Of a stretch of DNA of 64,000 nt, positions 17,247 to 25,500 are shown piece by piece. The stretch spans positions 3,782,001-3,846,000 of the forward strand of contig NZ_CP192507.1 in the NCBI RefSeq assembly GCF_050613145.1. The letters are read 5' to 3'. Origin of the DNA: Lysinibacillus_B sp050613145 (GTDB lineage: Bacteria; Bacillota; Bacilli; Bacillales_A; Planococcaceae). The position numbers and the translations under genes are program-made. The notes below the pieces were generated by a model. That model was not told the origin of the DNA and did no database searches. It was given only the letters and a program-made list of their open reading frames with translations. Positions within the stretch are counted from its first letter, which is position 1, and every line of letters starts with the position of its first letter.

Positions 17247-17693
17247 TTAATTTGATGATATTAAAGGCATTGGAGCGAACATGTGCATGTGCTCAATATC
17301 ATTCACATTACGACTATCTCTCGATTCAAAAGGCCATGTAATTACTACATAATCACCGAGTTTAAAGTTGATTCCAAATTTCTCAAGTTCTTCATGTGTG
17401 TAATAAATTTTTTCGTAACCGAATCCATTGGCAATTTCACCATGAATACCTTCGTCAGTAATGGCTGTAATTTGGTACGTTTCGGATACTGATTCTGATT
17501 GTATGGCTTGTAATTTTTCGTTCATATCTTTAAAAACAATCATGAAATCCTCTTTTTCTATTTGTAATTCTGTAACTTGTTTTTCTCTCGCTTTATCACT
17601 GCTATTTTCACCCATTGCATGTCCCACTGCAAAACTTCCTATTAATAATGCTCCTGTTAGAGCAGATACTGTTGCTATTTTTTTTATATTCAT
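17247..17693 (-). CDS. Small secreted protein of unknown function
   Basis: 148 residues from the ATG at 17693 (GGAAGGAG ten bases upstream). A clear signal peptide covers about residues 1-24 (KKIATVSALTGALLIGSF, then AVGHAMG). A charged helical stretch rich in Lys/Glu follows (30-60), and then a C-terminal half YQITAITDEGIHGE...YYTHEELEKFG...GDYVVITWPFESRD that looks like a small beta-barrel, reminiscent of DUF3221-type exported proteins. No cysteine after the signal, so it is not a lipoprotein. Function not recognised. A single-gene unit with its own terminator. Confidence 0.7.
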   Translation of the reverse strand: MNIKKIATVSALTGALLIGSFAVGHAMGENSSDKAREKQVTELQIEKEDFMIVFKDMNEKLQAIQSESVSETYQITAITDEGIHGEIANGFGYEKIYYTHEELEKFGINFKLGDYVVITWPFESRDSRNVNDIEHMHMFAPMPLISSN

Positions 17694-17850
17694 TCTATGA
17701 AAACTCCTTCCATTTTTAAGGTAAACCGACCTTATCATGAAGTATTTTCCATTTCAATAATAATCAAAAAAACACTACTTTAGTCCTCCTGTCATTTCAA
17801 AACAACACAATACAATATCGATGTAAACATTTTGAAGGGAGTTAGCAATC

Positions 17851-17901
17851 ATGAGTACAAAAAGAATCTTTATCCAATGTGTTGCTATGAAATCCCCATA
17901 A
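17851..17901 (+). CDS. Possible 16-residue peptide or gene remnant
   Basis: ATG at 17851 behind GAAGGGAG, 16 codons (MSTKRIFIQCVAMKSP) then TAA. The good ribosome site suggests real translation, now or in the past. No homologue recognised. It could be the start of a deleted gene. Confidence 0.25.
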   Translation: MSTKRIFIQCVAMKSP

Positions 17902-17917
17902 ACAAATTTTAAGAGCA

Positions 17918-17993
17918 TAAAAAAACCACCTCCCAAGCGTTAACCTTGGGAAATGGTAATTGCTTTATGATTAAATTGTGAACTACACCACTT
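17918..17993 (-). terminator. Terminator with conserved tail, copy 3 of 3
   Basis: CCACcTCCCAAG/CTTGGGAaatGG with seven Ts on the minus strand. It is the first T-run terminator met by a transcript leaving groEL, after the tandem array. The tail GCTTTATGATTAAATTGTGA then CTACAC matches copies 1 and 2. Confidence 0.7.
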
Positions 17994-18080
17994 CAGAAAA
18001 AAGTGATAGTTAATAGCAAATCTTTAACGAATCTAATAGCTAAAAATTCGACCTACTTTTGTTAAAAACCCTTGCTACGA

Positions 18081-18700
18081 GATGAAGTCAGGCTAAAGGC
18101 GCTACGTCCTGCGACAACGCTTGACTGACCCGCATCGTGAAAGAGGAACAAAAGCTAAAACCGCCACGTCCTGTCGCAACGCCTTTGTCACCACATCCGT
18201 GACAGATGAAGTCAGGCTAAAGGCGCCACGTCCTGCGACAACGCTTGACTGACCCGCATCGTGAAAGAGGAACAAAAGCTAAAACCGCGACGTCCTGTCG
18301 CAACGCTTTTGTCACCACATCCGTGACAGATGAAGTCAGGTTAAAAGCGCCACGTCCTGTGGCAACACTTGACTGACCCGCATCGTGGAAGATGAGCAAA
18401 GGCTAAAACCGCGACGTCCTGTCGCAACGCCTTTGTCACCACATCCGTGACAGATGAAGTCAGGTTAAAAGCGCCACGTCCTGTGGCAACACCTGACTGA
18501 CCCGCATCGTGGAAGATGAGCAAAGGCTAAAACCGCGACGTCCTGTCGCAACGCCTTTGTCACCACATCCGTGACAGATGAAGTCAGGTTAAAAGCGCCA
18601 CGTCCTGTGGCAACACCTGACTGACCCGCATCGTGGAAGATGAGCAAAGGCTAAAACCGCGACGTCCTGTCGCAACGCCTTTGTCACCACATCCGTGTGG
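18081..18700. repeat. Five tandem 124-bp units of paired hairpins directly after groEL
   Basis: Units start at 18081, 18205, 18329, 18453 and 18577, with exact 124-bp spacing. Each unit has hairpin A (GTCAGGY...RCYTGAC around GCCAC/GTGGC in units 3-5), hairpin B (CAAARGC...GCYTTTG around GCGAC/GTCGC) and GTCAC/GTGAC. Differences between units are mostly paired: CAAAAGC/GCTTTTG in unit 2 against CAAAGGC/GCCTTTG in units 3-5, and GTCAGGC/GCTTGAC against GTCAGGT/ACCTGAC. Unit 1 keeps mismatches. The array ends four bases from the groEL stop codon, so on the minus strand it is the groEL 3' untranslated region. No T-run inside. Units 4 and 5 are essentially identical, so the array expands by copying. 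Confidence 0.92.
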
Positions 18701-18704
18701 AAGC

Positions 18705-20345
18705 CTACATCATCCCTGGCATTCCGCCCATTCCACCCATATCAGGCATACCCATACCTGCACCAGCTGGTTCTGGGATGTCTGCTACAACTGCTTCAGT
18801 TGTTAAGAATAGAGCTGCTACAGAAGCTGCGTTTTGAAGTGCTGAACGCGTTACTTTTGCTGGGTCTACTACACCTGCTTCGATCATGTTTACCCATTCG
18901 CCTGTTGCTGCGTTGAAGCCGATGCCCACTTCTTCGCGTTTTAAACGGTCCACGATGATTGAACCTTCAAGGCCCGCGTTTTCAGAGATTTGACGTACTG
19001 GCTCTTCTAAAGCACGTAGGATAATGCGTACACCTGTTGCTACGTCGCCTTCTACGCCTTCAAGCACTTTTTCTACTGCGCCATATACGTTTAAAAGTGC
19101 CGTACCACCACCTGATACGATCCCTTCTTCTACTGCTGCGCGTGTAGAGTTTAATGCATCCTCGATACGAAGTTTGCGTTCTTTTAACTCTGTTTCAGTT
19201 GCAGCACCTACTTTAATAACTGCTACACCGCCAGCTAACTTCGCTAAACGCTCTTGTAATTTTTCTTTATCGAACTCTGAAGTCGTTTCCACAAGTTGTG
19301 TACGGATTTGACCAATGCGTGATTCGATATCCGCTACGTTACCAGCACCTTCAACGATTGTTGTGTTGTCTTTTGATACAACTACTTTTGCAGCGCGACC
19401 TAATGACGTAATATCCGCTGTTTTTAAGTCTAAACCAAGGTCTTGTGTAATCACTTGACCACCCGTTAAAATCGCGATGTCTTCAAGCATTGCTTTACGA
19501 CGATCACCGAAGCCAGGTGCTTTCACTGCTACAGCATGGAATGTACCACGTAATTTGTTTACTACTAATGTTGCTAATGCTTCACCCTCAACATCTTCAG
19601 CAATCATAAGTAGTGGACGACCTTGTTGTACCACTTGCTCTAATACCGGAAGTACTTCTTGAATGTTAGCAATCTTTTTATCCGTAATTAAAATATATGG
19701 GTTGTCTAATACAGCTTCCATTTTATCTGTATCTGTCACCATATAGTGAGATAGGTAACCGCGGTCAAATTGCATACCTTCTACAACATCAAGCTCAGTT
19801 GTGAAGCCTTTTGACTCTTCGATTGTGATAACACCATCGTTACCCACTTTTTCCATTGCATCTGCAATATATTGACCAATTTCTTCGTCAGCTGAAGAGA
19901 TTGCTGCTACTTGCGCGATCGCTTCTTTGTTTTCGACTGGACGAGAAATTTGTTGTAATTCTGTTAAAGCAGCTGCTACTGCTTTGTCGATCCCTTTACG
20001 GATACCTACTGGGTTTGCACCAGCTGTTACGTTTTTAAGGCCTTCACGAATCATGGCTTGTGCAAGAACTGTTGCCGTTGTTGTACCGTCACCAGCGATT
20101 TCATTTGTTTTAGAAGCAACTTCTGCTACTAATTTTGCCCCCATGTTTTCGTATGGGTTTTCAAGCTCGATTTCTTTGGCAATCGATACACCATCATTTG
20201 TGATTAATGGAGAACCGAATTTTTTCTCTAATACAACGTTGCGGCCTTTTGGTCCAAGTGTTACCTTTACCGCATTCGCTAATTTATCAACACCAGCCGC
20301 CATTAATGAGCGTGCTTCTTCTGAGAACTTAATGTCTTTTGCCAT
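18705..20345 (-). CDS. groEL: Chaperonin GroEL (Hsp60)
   Basis: 546 residues, full length. N-terminal KDIKFSEEARSLMAAGVDKL, ATP-binding GDGTTTATVLA near residue 86, VEEGIVSGGGTALL near 411, and the Gly-Met tail GGMGGMPGMM. Forms the 14-mer cytosolic folding cage with GroES. It is the second gene of groES-groEL, 109 bases after groES, under the CIRCE element upstream of groES. The region downstream is unusual: no ordinary terminator, but the 124-bp array, then a terminator at 17918. A relic of a groEL 3' end lies at 10.26 kb. Confidence 0.99.
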   Translation of the reverse strand: MAKDIKFSEEARSLMAAGVDKLANAVKVTLGPKGRNVVLEKKFGSPLITNDGVSIAKEIELENPYENMGAKLVAEVASKTNEIAGDGTTTATVLAQAMIREGLKNVTAGANPVGIRKGIDKAVAAALTELQQISRPVENKEAIAQVAAISSADEEIGQYIADAMEKVGNDGVITIEESKGFTTELDVVEGMQFDRGYLSHYMVTDTDKMEAVLDNPYILITDKKIANIQEVLPVLEQVVQQGRPLLMIAEDVEGEALATLVVNKLRGTFHAVAVKAPGFGDRRKAMLEDIAILTGGQVITQDLGLDLKTADITSLGRAAKVVVSKDNTTIVEGAGNVADIESRIGQIRTQLVETTSEFDKEKLQERLAKLAGGVAVIKVGAATETELKERKLRIEDALNSTRAAVEEGIVSGGGTALLNVYGAVEKVLEGVEGDVATGVRIILRALEEPVRQISENAGLEGSIIVDRLKREEVGIGFNAATGEWVNMIEAGVVDPAKVTRSALQNAASVAALFLTTEAVVADIPEPAGAGMGMPDMGGMGGMPGMM

Positions 20346-20454
20346 GTGAAAATACCCTCCTAAAATGATAAAACTATTTTTATACTAAATCTTTTGAGCA
20401 TCGAAGCGCCGGCGAAAGTCACGGGCGCTTGATATTTACGAGTTAAATTTGAAA

Positions 20455-20748
20455 TTAAGCAAGAACTGCTAAGATGTCGCTTTCGCGTAAAATTAAGTAT
20501 TCTTGACCGTCGTATTTCACTTCTGTGCCTGCGAATTTAGAGAAGATAATTTCATCGCCTTCTTTTACGTCAAGCTCGACACGAGTGCCGTTATCTAAAA
20601 CACGACCTGTTCCTACTGCCACAACTTTGCCTGTTTGCGGTTTTTCTTTCGCTGAATCTGGAAGCACGATACCAAATGCCGTTTTTTCTTCCACCTCAAC
20701 TAGTTCGATAATGATACGATCACCTAATGGTCTTAACAAGTGAAACAA
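20455..20748 (-). CDS. groES: Co-chaperonin GroES (Hsp10)
   Basis: 97 residues, three more than B. subtilis GroES, from the ATG at 20748. N-terminal LRPLGDRIIIELVEVEEKTA, a mobile loop with FGIVLPDSAKEKPQ, and a C-terminal YLILRESDILAVL. Forms the heptameric lid of the GroEL cage. First gene of the heat-shock operon, with the HrcA operator 31 bases upstream. Confidence 0.99.
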   Translation of the reverse strand: MFHLLRPLGDRIIIELVEVEEKTAFGIVLPDSAKEKPQTGKVVAVGTGRVLDNGTRVELDVKEGDEIIFSKFAGTEVKYDGQEYLILRESDILAVLA

Positions 20749-20779
20749 CCTCCTACAAATTAATGTCTATGTGTCATTA

Positions 20780-20806
20780 TTAGCACTCATCAACTTAGAG
20801 TGCTAA
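20780..20806 (-). promoter_or_regulatory. CIRCE operator (HrcA-binding site)
   Basis: TTAGCACTC, nine bases, GAGTGCTAA: a perfect match to the CIRCE inverted repeat. It lies between the likely promoter and groES, so HrcA should repress groESL except under heat stress. Confidence 0.98.
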
Positions 20807-20941
20807 CACAATTCTTATATTAATAAATTCCATTTTTTTTTGCAAGTAAGAACGCTAAAAAATTTTGTTTTCTTTCTATAATCCTCTAAAATGAAATTAA
20901 CACTTATATATAATAGTCTTGGAGAGAAGGAGTTATTCGTT

Positions 20942-21688
20942 TTGAATTCAACAATTATAGAAAAACGCAAGTCTCTAAAAACCGCTTTATTCATCTTGTT
21001 GACGTATATTTTCGTCTTTCAATTATCCGCACTGCTCCTACGTTTACCAGGAGCTCTTGACTTTGTCTTTGGTTTAATTGATGCCCCGCTAGAAGACAAG
21101 GGCGTAATTCTTACTGCCTGGTGGTCCTTTATTTTCGGTATCATCTCCCTTGTGATTATTTGGTTGCTTGTCTTACGTGATAAAGGCTTTTTCAACATAT
21201 ACGAAGGAGAAAAAGCGTCTACATCACAAGCAATTGGCTGGGGCATTATCGGGTTCTTCATGGTGTTTGTCGGACAAATCGTTGGCGCCTCTATCGAAAT
21301 GTTACTCGGCATTGAAGCAGGCTCTGAAAATACAGCAACGCTTGTAGAAATTGCTAAACTGTCGCCCGTCATGATTATTGTCATTGCACTAATCGGCCCC
21401 ATCTTAGAAGAGTTCGTCTTCCGCCGCGTTGTATTTGGCTCGTTAATCCAAGTACAAAATTTCTTATTTTCGGCTGTCATTAGTGCGGTTGTATTTGCAG
21501 CAATTCACTTTGACTTTACACACATTATTCTGTATACAATTTGCGGCCTAATCTTTGCCTTCCTCTATTACAAAACAAAGCGTTTACTCACATCCATTGT
21601 GGCGCACATTTTATTAAACAGCTTTGTTTGTGTAGTCCAATTGTATGGCGAAAAAATCTTGCAATTATATGATGCCGTACCAAAATAA
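20942..21688 (+). CDS. CPBP-family intramembrane metalloprotease (YdiL-like)
   Basis: 248 residues from a TTG at 20942, nine bases after AGGAG. An in-frame ATG at 20891 is rejected because TATAAT (20909) lies inside that extension. Six or more membrane helices. The CPBP/Abi motifs are present: EEFVFRR near residue 157, a His in FAAIHFDF near 185, and HILLNSF near 220. This family includes type II CAAX prenyl proteases and bacteriocin-immunity proteins; the substrate here is unknown. Its place beside groESL matches B. subtilis ydiL. Confidence 0.88.
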   Translation: MNSTIIEKRKSLKTALFILLTYIFVFQLSALLLRLPGALDFVFGLIDAPLEDKGVILTAWWSFIFGIISLVIIWLLVLRDKGFFNIYEGEKASTSQAIGWGIIGFFMVFVGQIVGASIEMLLGIEAGSENTATLVEIAKLSPVMIIVIALIGPILEEFVFRRVVFGSLIQVQNFLFSAVISAVVFAAIHFDFTHIILYTICGLIFAFLYYKTKRLLTSIVAHILLNSFVCVVQLYGEKILQLYDAVPK

Positions 21689-21696
21689 AACCTCAG

Positions 21697-21727
21697 ACAC
21701 CTACTCTTATAGTAGGTGTTTTTCTCT
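21697..21727 (+). terminator. Terminator of the CPBP gene
   Basis: ACACCTACT/AGTAGGTGT followed by TTTTTCTCTCTT, nine bases past the stop. Confidence 0.85.
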
Positions 21728-21764
21728 CTTAATTAATATTCTTCTCTTTTATTCGATTTTCCTC

Positions 21765-21795
21765 TTTAAGTTTACGTTAACGTCAATGGTATAAT
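21765..21795 (+). promoter_or_regulatory. MerR-type promoter and operator of the acyl-CoA operon
   Basis: TTTAAG, a 19-base spacer and TATAAT; long spacers are typical of MerR-controlled promoters. The spacer contains the palindrome ACGTTAACGT (21774-21783) within TTTACGTTAACGTCAA, which resembles sites of LiuR-type regulators. It lies 47 bases before the merR-like start, so autoregulation is likely. Confidence 0.65.
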
Positions 21796-21841
21796 AGTAA
21801 GAAAATTCAAACTTTAAAGCGAAAAGGGGGAGGTCATCCAT

Positions 21842-22228
21842 GTGGAACATACGATTCAATATGTAGCCAAACGATTTCACATTTCTTCTCGAACATTACG
21901 CTATTACGAGGAGATAGGCCTGATTGCACCAAAACGGACAGCATCGGGACGTCGCCTTTATTCAAAACAAGATCTTGCTAAATTAAAGCTCATTTTCCGC
22001 GGCAAAAAATACGGCTTTACGCTAGAAGAAATTAAAGAAATGATTTTGCTATTTGATATGGATCGAACGGGTGTAAAGCAATTAGAACGAACGATTGAGT
22101 ACGGACAGCAAAAAGTAACGGAAATTAATGAGCGTATTGCCGAACTCCATGAAATACGTGAGGAAATTTTAGCACTTCAAAAAAAGTTTCAACAAAAGTT
22201 AAACCTATTGAAGGAGGACGAAAGATGA
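21842..22228 (+). CDS. MerR-family regulator of acyl-CoA metabolism (LiuR-like)
   Basis: 128 residues from a GTG at 21842 behind GGGGGAGG; the overlapping ATG at 21840 is out of frame. The N-terminal winged helix has the MerR pattern (VAKRFHISSRTLRYYEEIGL, then GRRLYSKQDL). A dimerisation coiled coil covers about 75-128, with no metal-binding cysteines. It overlaps the acyl-CoA synthetase start by four bases. Family knowledge: short MerR proteins of this kind, LiuR/CueR-like in fold, control branched-chain or fatty acid breakdown and sense an acyl-CoA. Ligand inferred from context. Confidence 0.85.
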   Translation: MEHTIQYVAKRFHISSRTLRYYEEIGLIAPKRTASGRRLYSKQDLAKLKLIFRGKKYGFTLEEIKEMILLFDMDRTGVKQLERTIEYGQQKVTEINERIAELHEIREEILALQKKFQQKLNLLKEDER

Positions 22229-23733
22229 ATAGTTCCAATTTATTAGCGAGAAATGCACGGAAATATCCACAAGCTGAAGCGATTGTCAGTATGGGGAAAC
22301 GCACGACCTATAGCGAATTAAACAAACTTGTGAATCAATTGGCAGACGCCCTTCTAGAACAAGGCGTGTTCCCAAGCGATAAAGTGGTCATCTTTATGCC
22401 GAACGTGTTGGAGTTTGTCATTAGTTACTTTGCTGTACAACGTATTGGTGCCATTGTTGTACCGATTAATGCCAAGTTCACGTTGAACGAAGTCGAATTT
22501 GTCATGCATCATGCCGATGCAAAAGCCATTATCGTACATGAACTACTTTTTGCCAATGTGGCGAATTTAACAATTGGTGACATTAAAATTAAAACGGGGG
22601 AATCAATAAATGACTGGGATAGCTTCGAGGACTTGCTAAATAGTGGCGATAGTACTGACATAGAATGCTTTTTAAGCGAAGACAATTTATCGACGATTTT
22701 ATACACTTCTGGTACAACAGGTAATCCAAAAGGGGTGCTGTTTACGTACCGCAATATTTTAACCGTTGCGCATATGATTGCAGTAGAAATGGAAGTCAAA
22801 CCAGAAAGCCGCCTATTGCTCATGATGCCATTAAGTCATTCTGCACCGCTTCACTTATTTTTAATGGCGGCATTTGTTGTCGGGAGTACAAGCGTGTTAA
22901 CACCGACATTTACACCTGATTTACTCATCGATACGGTAGTAAATGAAAAAACAACGCATTTCTTTGGGGCACCTGTTGCCTACTTATTAACAGCTTCTAA
23001 CCCGCGCATTGCACAGGCAAATTTTTCTTCGATGCAATGGTGGGTATACGGGGGTGCCCCGTTATCTAAACAAGAAGTGCTCTATCTAGCCGATCAGTTC
23101 CGCACAGACCGTCTCGTTTGTGTATACGGCTTAACAGAGGCAGGGCCAAGTGGTTCCATTTTACACGCGAAAGAACATCCACAGAAGGCCGGCAGTATCG
23201 GGAAACGTGCCCCTTTAGGAACAGAACTACGCATTGTCAATGAGGACGGAGCAGATGTACCACAAGGCGAGATTGGCGAAATTGTGCTACGTGGTGAAGG
23301 CAATATGAAAGGCTATTATAAAAATGAACAAGCAACCAAAGCCGCTTGCATTAATGGCTGGCTCCGTACAGGCGATTTAGCACGACAAGATGAGGACGGT
23401 TATATATGGGTCATTGATCGGAAAAAAGACATGATTATTTCTGGGGGCGTCAATATTTATCCGAAAGAGATTGAAGAGGCTATTTTAGCATTTGGTGGCA
23501 TTACAGAAGTAGCAGTGATTGGTGTTCCCCATGCTGAATGGGGTGAAACAGTAAAAGCTGTTTTCAGTAGCTCTAAGACAGTGGATATTGAGGCATTACA
23601 ATCCTTTTTAGCCTCCCATCTAGCAAACTTTAAAATTCCCAAACTTTACGAGCAAGTGGGCGCATTACCGCGCAATGCATCCGGAAAAATTTTAAAGCAT
23701 GCATTAAAAGAGCAAGGAGGTGTTCCACAATGA
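22225..23733 (+). CDS. AMP-forming acyl-CoA synthetase
   Basis: 502 residues. Domains: large N-terminal AMP-binding domain (about 1-400) with P-loop ILYTSGTTGNPKG near 160, YGLTEAGPS near 300 and RTGDLARQDEDGY near 385, then the mobile C-terminal domain with the catalytic Lys in RNASGKILK near 490. Converts a carboxylic acid, CoA and ATP to acyl-CoA. Chain length cannot be read from the sequence. It is the middle gene of a tightly coupled operon (four-base overlaps on both sides), so it supplies the substrate of the dehydrogenase that follows. GGAGG upstream. Confidence 0.92.
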   Translation: MNSSNLLARNARKYPQAEAIVSMGKRTTYSELNKLVNQLADALLEQGVFPSDKVVIFMPNVLEFVISYFAVQRIGAIVVPINAKFTLNEVEFVMHHADAKAIIVHELLFANVANLTIGDIKIKTGESINDWDSFEDLLNSGDSTDIECFLSEDNLSTILYTSGTTGNPKGVLFTYRNILTVAHMIAVEMEVKPESRLLLMMPLSHSAPLHLFLMAAFVVGSTSVLTPTFTPDLLIDTVVNEKTTHFFGAPVAYLLTASNPRIAQANFSSMQWWVYGGAPLSKQEVLYLADQFRTDRLVCVYGLTEAGPSGSILHAKEHPQKAGSIGKRAPLGTELRIVNEDGADVPQGEIGEIVLRGEGNMKGYYKNEQATKAACINGWLRTGDLARQDEDGYIWVIDRKKDMIISGGVNIYPKEIEEAILAFGGITEVAVIGVPHAEWGETVKAVFSSSKTVDIEALQSFLASHLANFKIPKLYEQVGALPRNASGKILKHALKEQGGVPQ

Positions 23734-25400
23734 ACGTACTCACAAAAAAGCCGCAATATGTAAATAATTTTTATACAGCAGACGAAACGCTCCAAAAAAT
23801 ATTACGCGATAAACTCCCCGATACATTTTTCGACTATGCACATGAAGCATTAACGGCATTCGGGGCGCGTTGTGCGGGGCCAATCGATGAACGAGCAAAG
23901 CACACAGATCGTGAGGGCGAACCACGTCTTATTCGTTACAACAAATTCGGCGAAGAAACATCGGAAGTATGGGTAAATGAAGGCTATAAACAGACCGTAC
24001 AAGAAACGTACAATACGGGCATTGTCGGCTATGTGCATAAAGAAATCCCTGCGCTCGGTCAGAAAGGAAACTATGTCTATAGTTTTGCACAAGGCTATTT
24101 ATTGTCACAAAGTGAGCCTGGCTTTTACTGTCCGGTTACGTTAACGATGGCGACCGCTTATTTATTGGAGCATTATGCAGTCGAGGCAGTAAAAGAACGC
24201 TTTATGCCGCATGTTTGTTCAACTGGTGAGGCACCACTCTATGAAGGCGCAACATTTCTGACGGAAAGGCAAGGCGGTTCAGATGTGGGCGCGAATGTCG
24301 TACAGGCCCGACTCATAGACGGCGAATATTATTTATATGGTGAGAAGTATTTCGCTTCCAATGCAGGGCAATGCGGAGTGGCGATGGTGCTTGCCCGCAT
24401 GGCAGATGCTCCTCAAGGCTCCAAAGGGTTAACATTATTTGCTGTCCCGTGGCATTTAGAAGATGGCTCATTAAACGGCATTACAATCCGTCGTTTAAAA
24501 GATAAATTAGGTGTCCGCGCTGTGCCATCTGGTGAAGTCGTATTTGAGCAATCAAAAGCTTATGTCGTAGGGGATCCTTCAAAAGGTATTTACTATATGC
24601 TTGAAGCGTTGAATTTATCGCGCATTTGTAACGCCACTGCATCTGTTGGCATTATGCAGCGTGCTCTGCAGGAAGCTTATACGTACACTTCTGCCCGTGC
24701 AGCATTTGGACAACCGCTTACCCAGTTTCCGGCTGTTCAACACTCACTTGCCACATTAAAGGCCAAGCACCATGCAGAACTCATCGCCTTCTTTGATTTA
24801 ATCGAGCTTTACGACAAAGTGACAGCAGGACACGGCACACCAGAAGAGCAAGTAATTGTCCGTCTACTAATTGCCCTTGTGAAAAAAGAAACGGCAGAGC
24901 AAGCGATTCACTTCTCTCACGAAGCGATTGAGCTACACGGCGGTAATGGCTATATTGAAGATTTCGTGACACCGCGCCTTTTACGGGATGCACAAGTGTT
25001 AACCGTATGGGAAGGAACGGCAAATATTTTAGCACTTGAGCTAATCCGTCTTGTACGAAAATTTAATGCACATGAGTTATTGATCGATATGATGGAGCAA
25101 CGTTTACATTTACTAACGCCCTGTCATTTGACTAAAATTGTTGAGACAAAGATCGAGGAAACAAAGCGGTTGTTACAACGATTTATCGAATTGGACGAAA
25201 TGATGCAAACATTTGAAGCAAAAGCGATGATGAAACAACTCGTTTCACTTTATGAAAGTGTAAATGTTGTAGCCTATGCGAAAAAGCATCAGGGCAGTGA
25301 TGAACTACTGGCCGATATATTTTTAGAAGCCGAATGGCAGCTCCGTTCACTTGGGGAAGAACCAAAAACGATTGCATATTTTGAGCAAATTTTTAAATAA
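23730..25400 (+). CDS. Acyl-CoA dehydrogenase, AidB/long-type
   Basis: 556 residues, longer than ordinary acyl-CoA dehydrogenases (about 380) because of an N-terminal AidB-like extension and a C-terminal helical tail. FAD and substrate signatures: GATFLTERQGGSDVGAN near 178, SRICNATASVGIMQRAL near 292, and HEAIELHGGNGYIEDF near 392. LTVWEGTANIL near 427 occupies the position that carries the catalytic Glu in this family. Introduces a double bond into an acyl-CoA and passes electrons to ETF. It is the last gene of the MerR operon; the pair suggests uptake and first oxidation of an unusual or branched fatty acid. Confidence 0.9.
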   Translation: MNVLTKKPQYVNNFYTADETLQKILRDKLPDTFFDYAHEALTAFGARCAGPIDERAKHTDREGEPRLIRYNKFGEETSEVWVNEGYKQTVQETYNTGIVGYVHKEIPALGQKGNYVYSFAQGYLLSQSEPGFYCPVTLTMATAYLLEHYAVEAVKERFMPHVCSTGEAPLYEGATFLTERQGGSDVGANVVQARLIDGEYYLYGEKYFASNAGQCGVAMVLARMADAPQGSKGLTLFAVPWHLEDGSLNGITIRRLKDKLGVRAVPSGEVVFEQSKAYVVGDPSKGIYYMLEALNLSRICNATASVGIMQRALQEAYTYTSARAAFGQPLTQFPAVQHSLATLKAKHHAELIAFFDLIELYDKVTAGHGTPEEQVIVRLLIALVKKETAEQAIHFSHEAIELHGGNGYIEDFVTPRLLRDAQVLTVWEGTANILALELIRLVRKFNAHELLIDMMEQRLHLLTPCHLTKIVETKIEETKRLLQRFIELDEMMQTFEAKAMMKQLVSLYESVNVVAYAKKHQGSDELLADIFLEAEWQLRSLGEEPKTIAYFEQIFK

Positions 25401-25410
25401 AAATGAAAAA

Positions 25411-25437
25411 GGTGTACGAGAAAACTTCCCGTACACC
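25411..25437. terminator. Terminator between converging genes
   Basis: GGTGTACG/CGTACACC. The T-run is on the minus strand (AAAAA before it on the plus strand), so it best serves the DMT transporter gene reading leftward. Confidence 0.7.
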
Positions 25438-25445
25438 TCCTTCAG

Positions 25446-25500
25446 TATAATCCATTCCGAACTATTGCTCCTGCGGCAGCCACATCAACATGCTTCAGAC
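25446..25500. repeat. Short repeat, second copy, entering the DMT gene end
   Basis: Shares GCTCCTGCGG, CACATC and ATGC with 17031-17085. It overlaps the last few codons of the transporter gene at 25485, so that gene's C-terminus may come from the repeat. Confidence 0.4.

Noticed and set aside
18217..18647. Three overlapping 60-residue minus-strand frames repeating in the array
   Set aside because: They are produced by the tandem repeat, have no ribosome site and no family resemblance; hairpin pairing explains the conservation better.
18081..18700. CRISPR array
   Set aside because: The units are 124 bp, contiguous and nearly uniform, with no variable spacers and no cas genes nearby.
20891..20941. 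ATG at 20891 as the CPBP protease start
   Set aside because: The extension contains a TATAAT promoter element, and AGGAG is correctly placed for the TTG at 20942.
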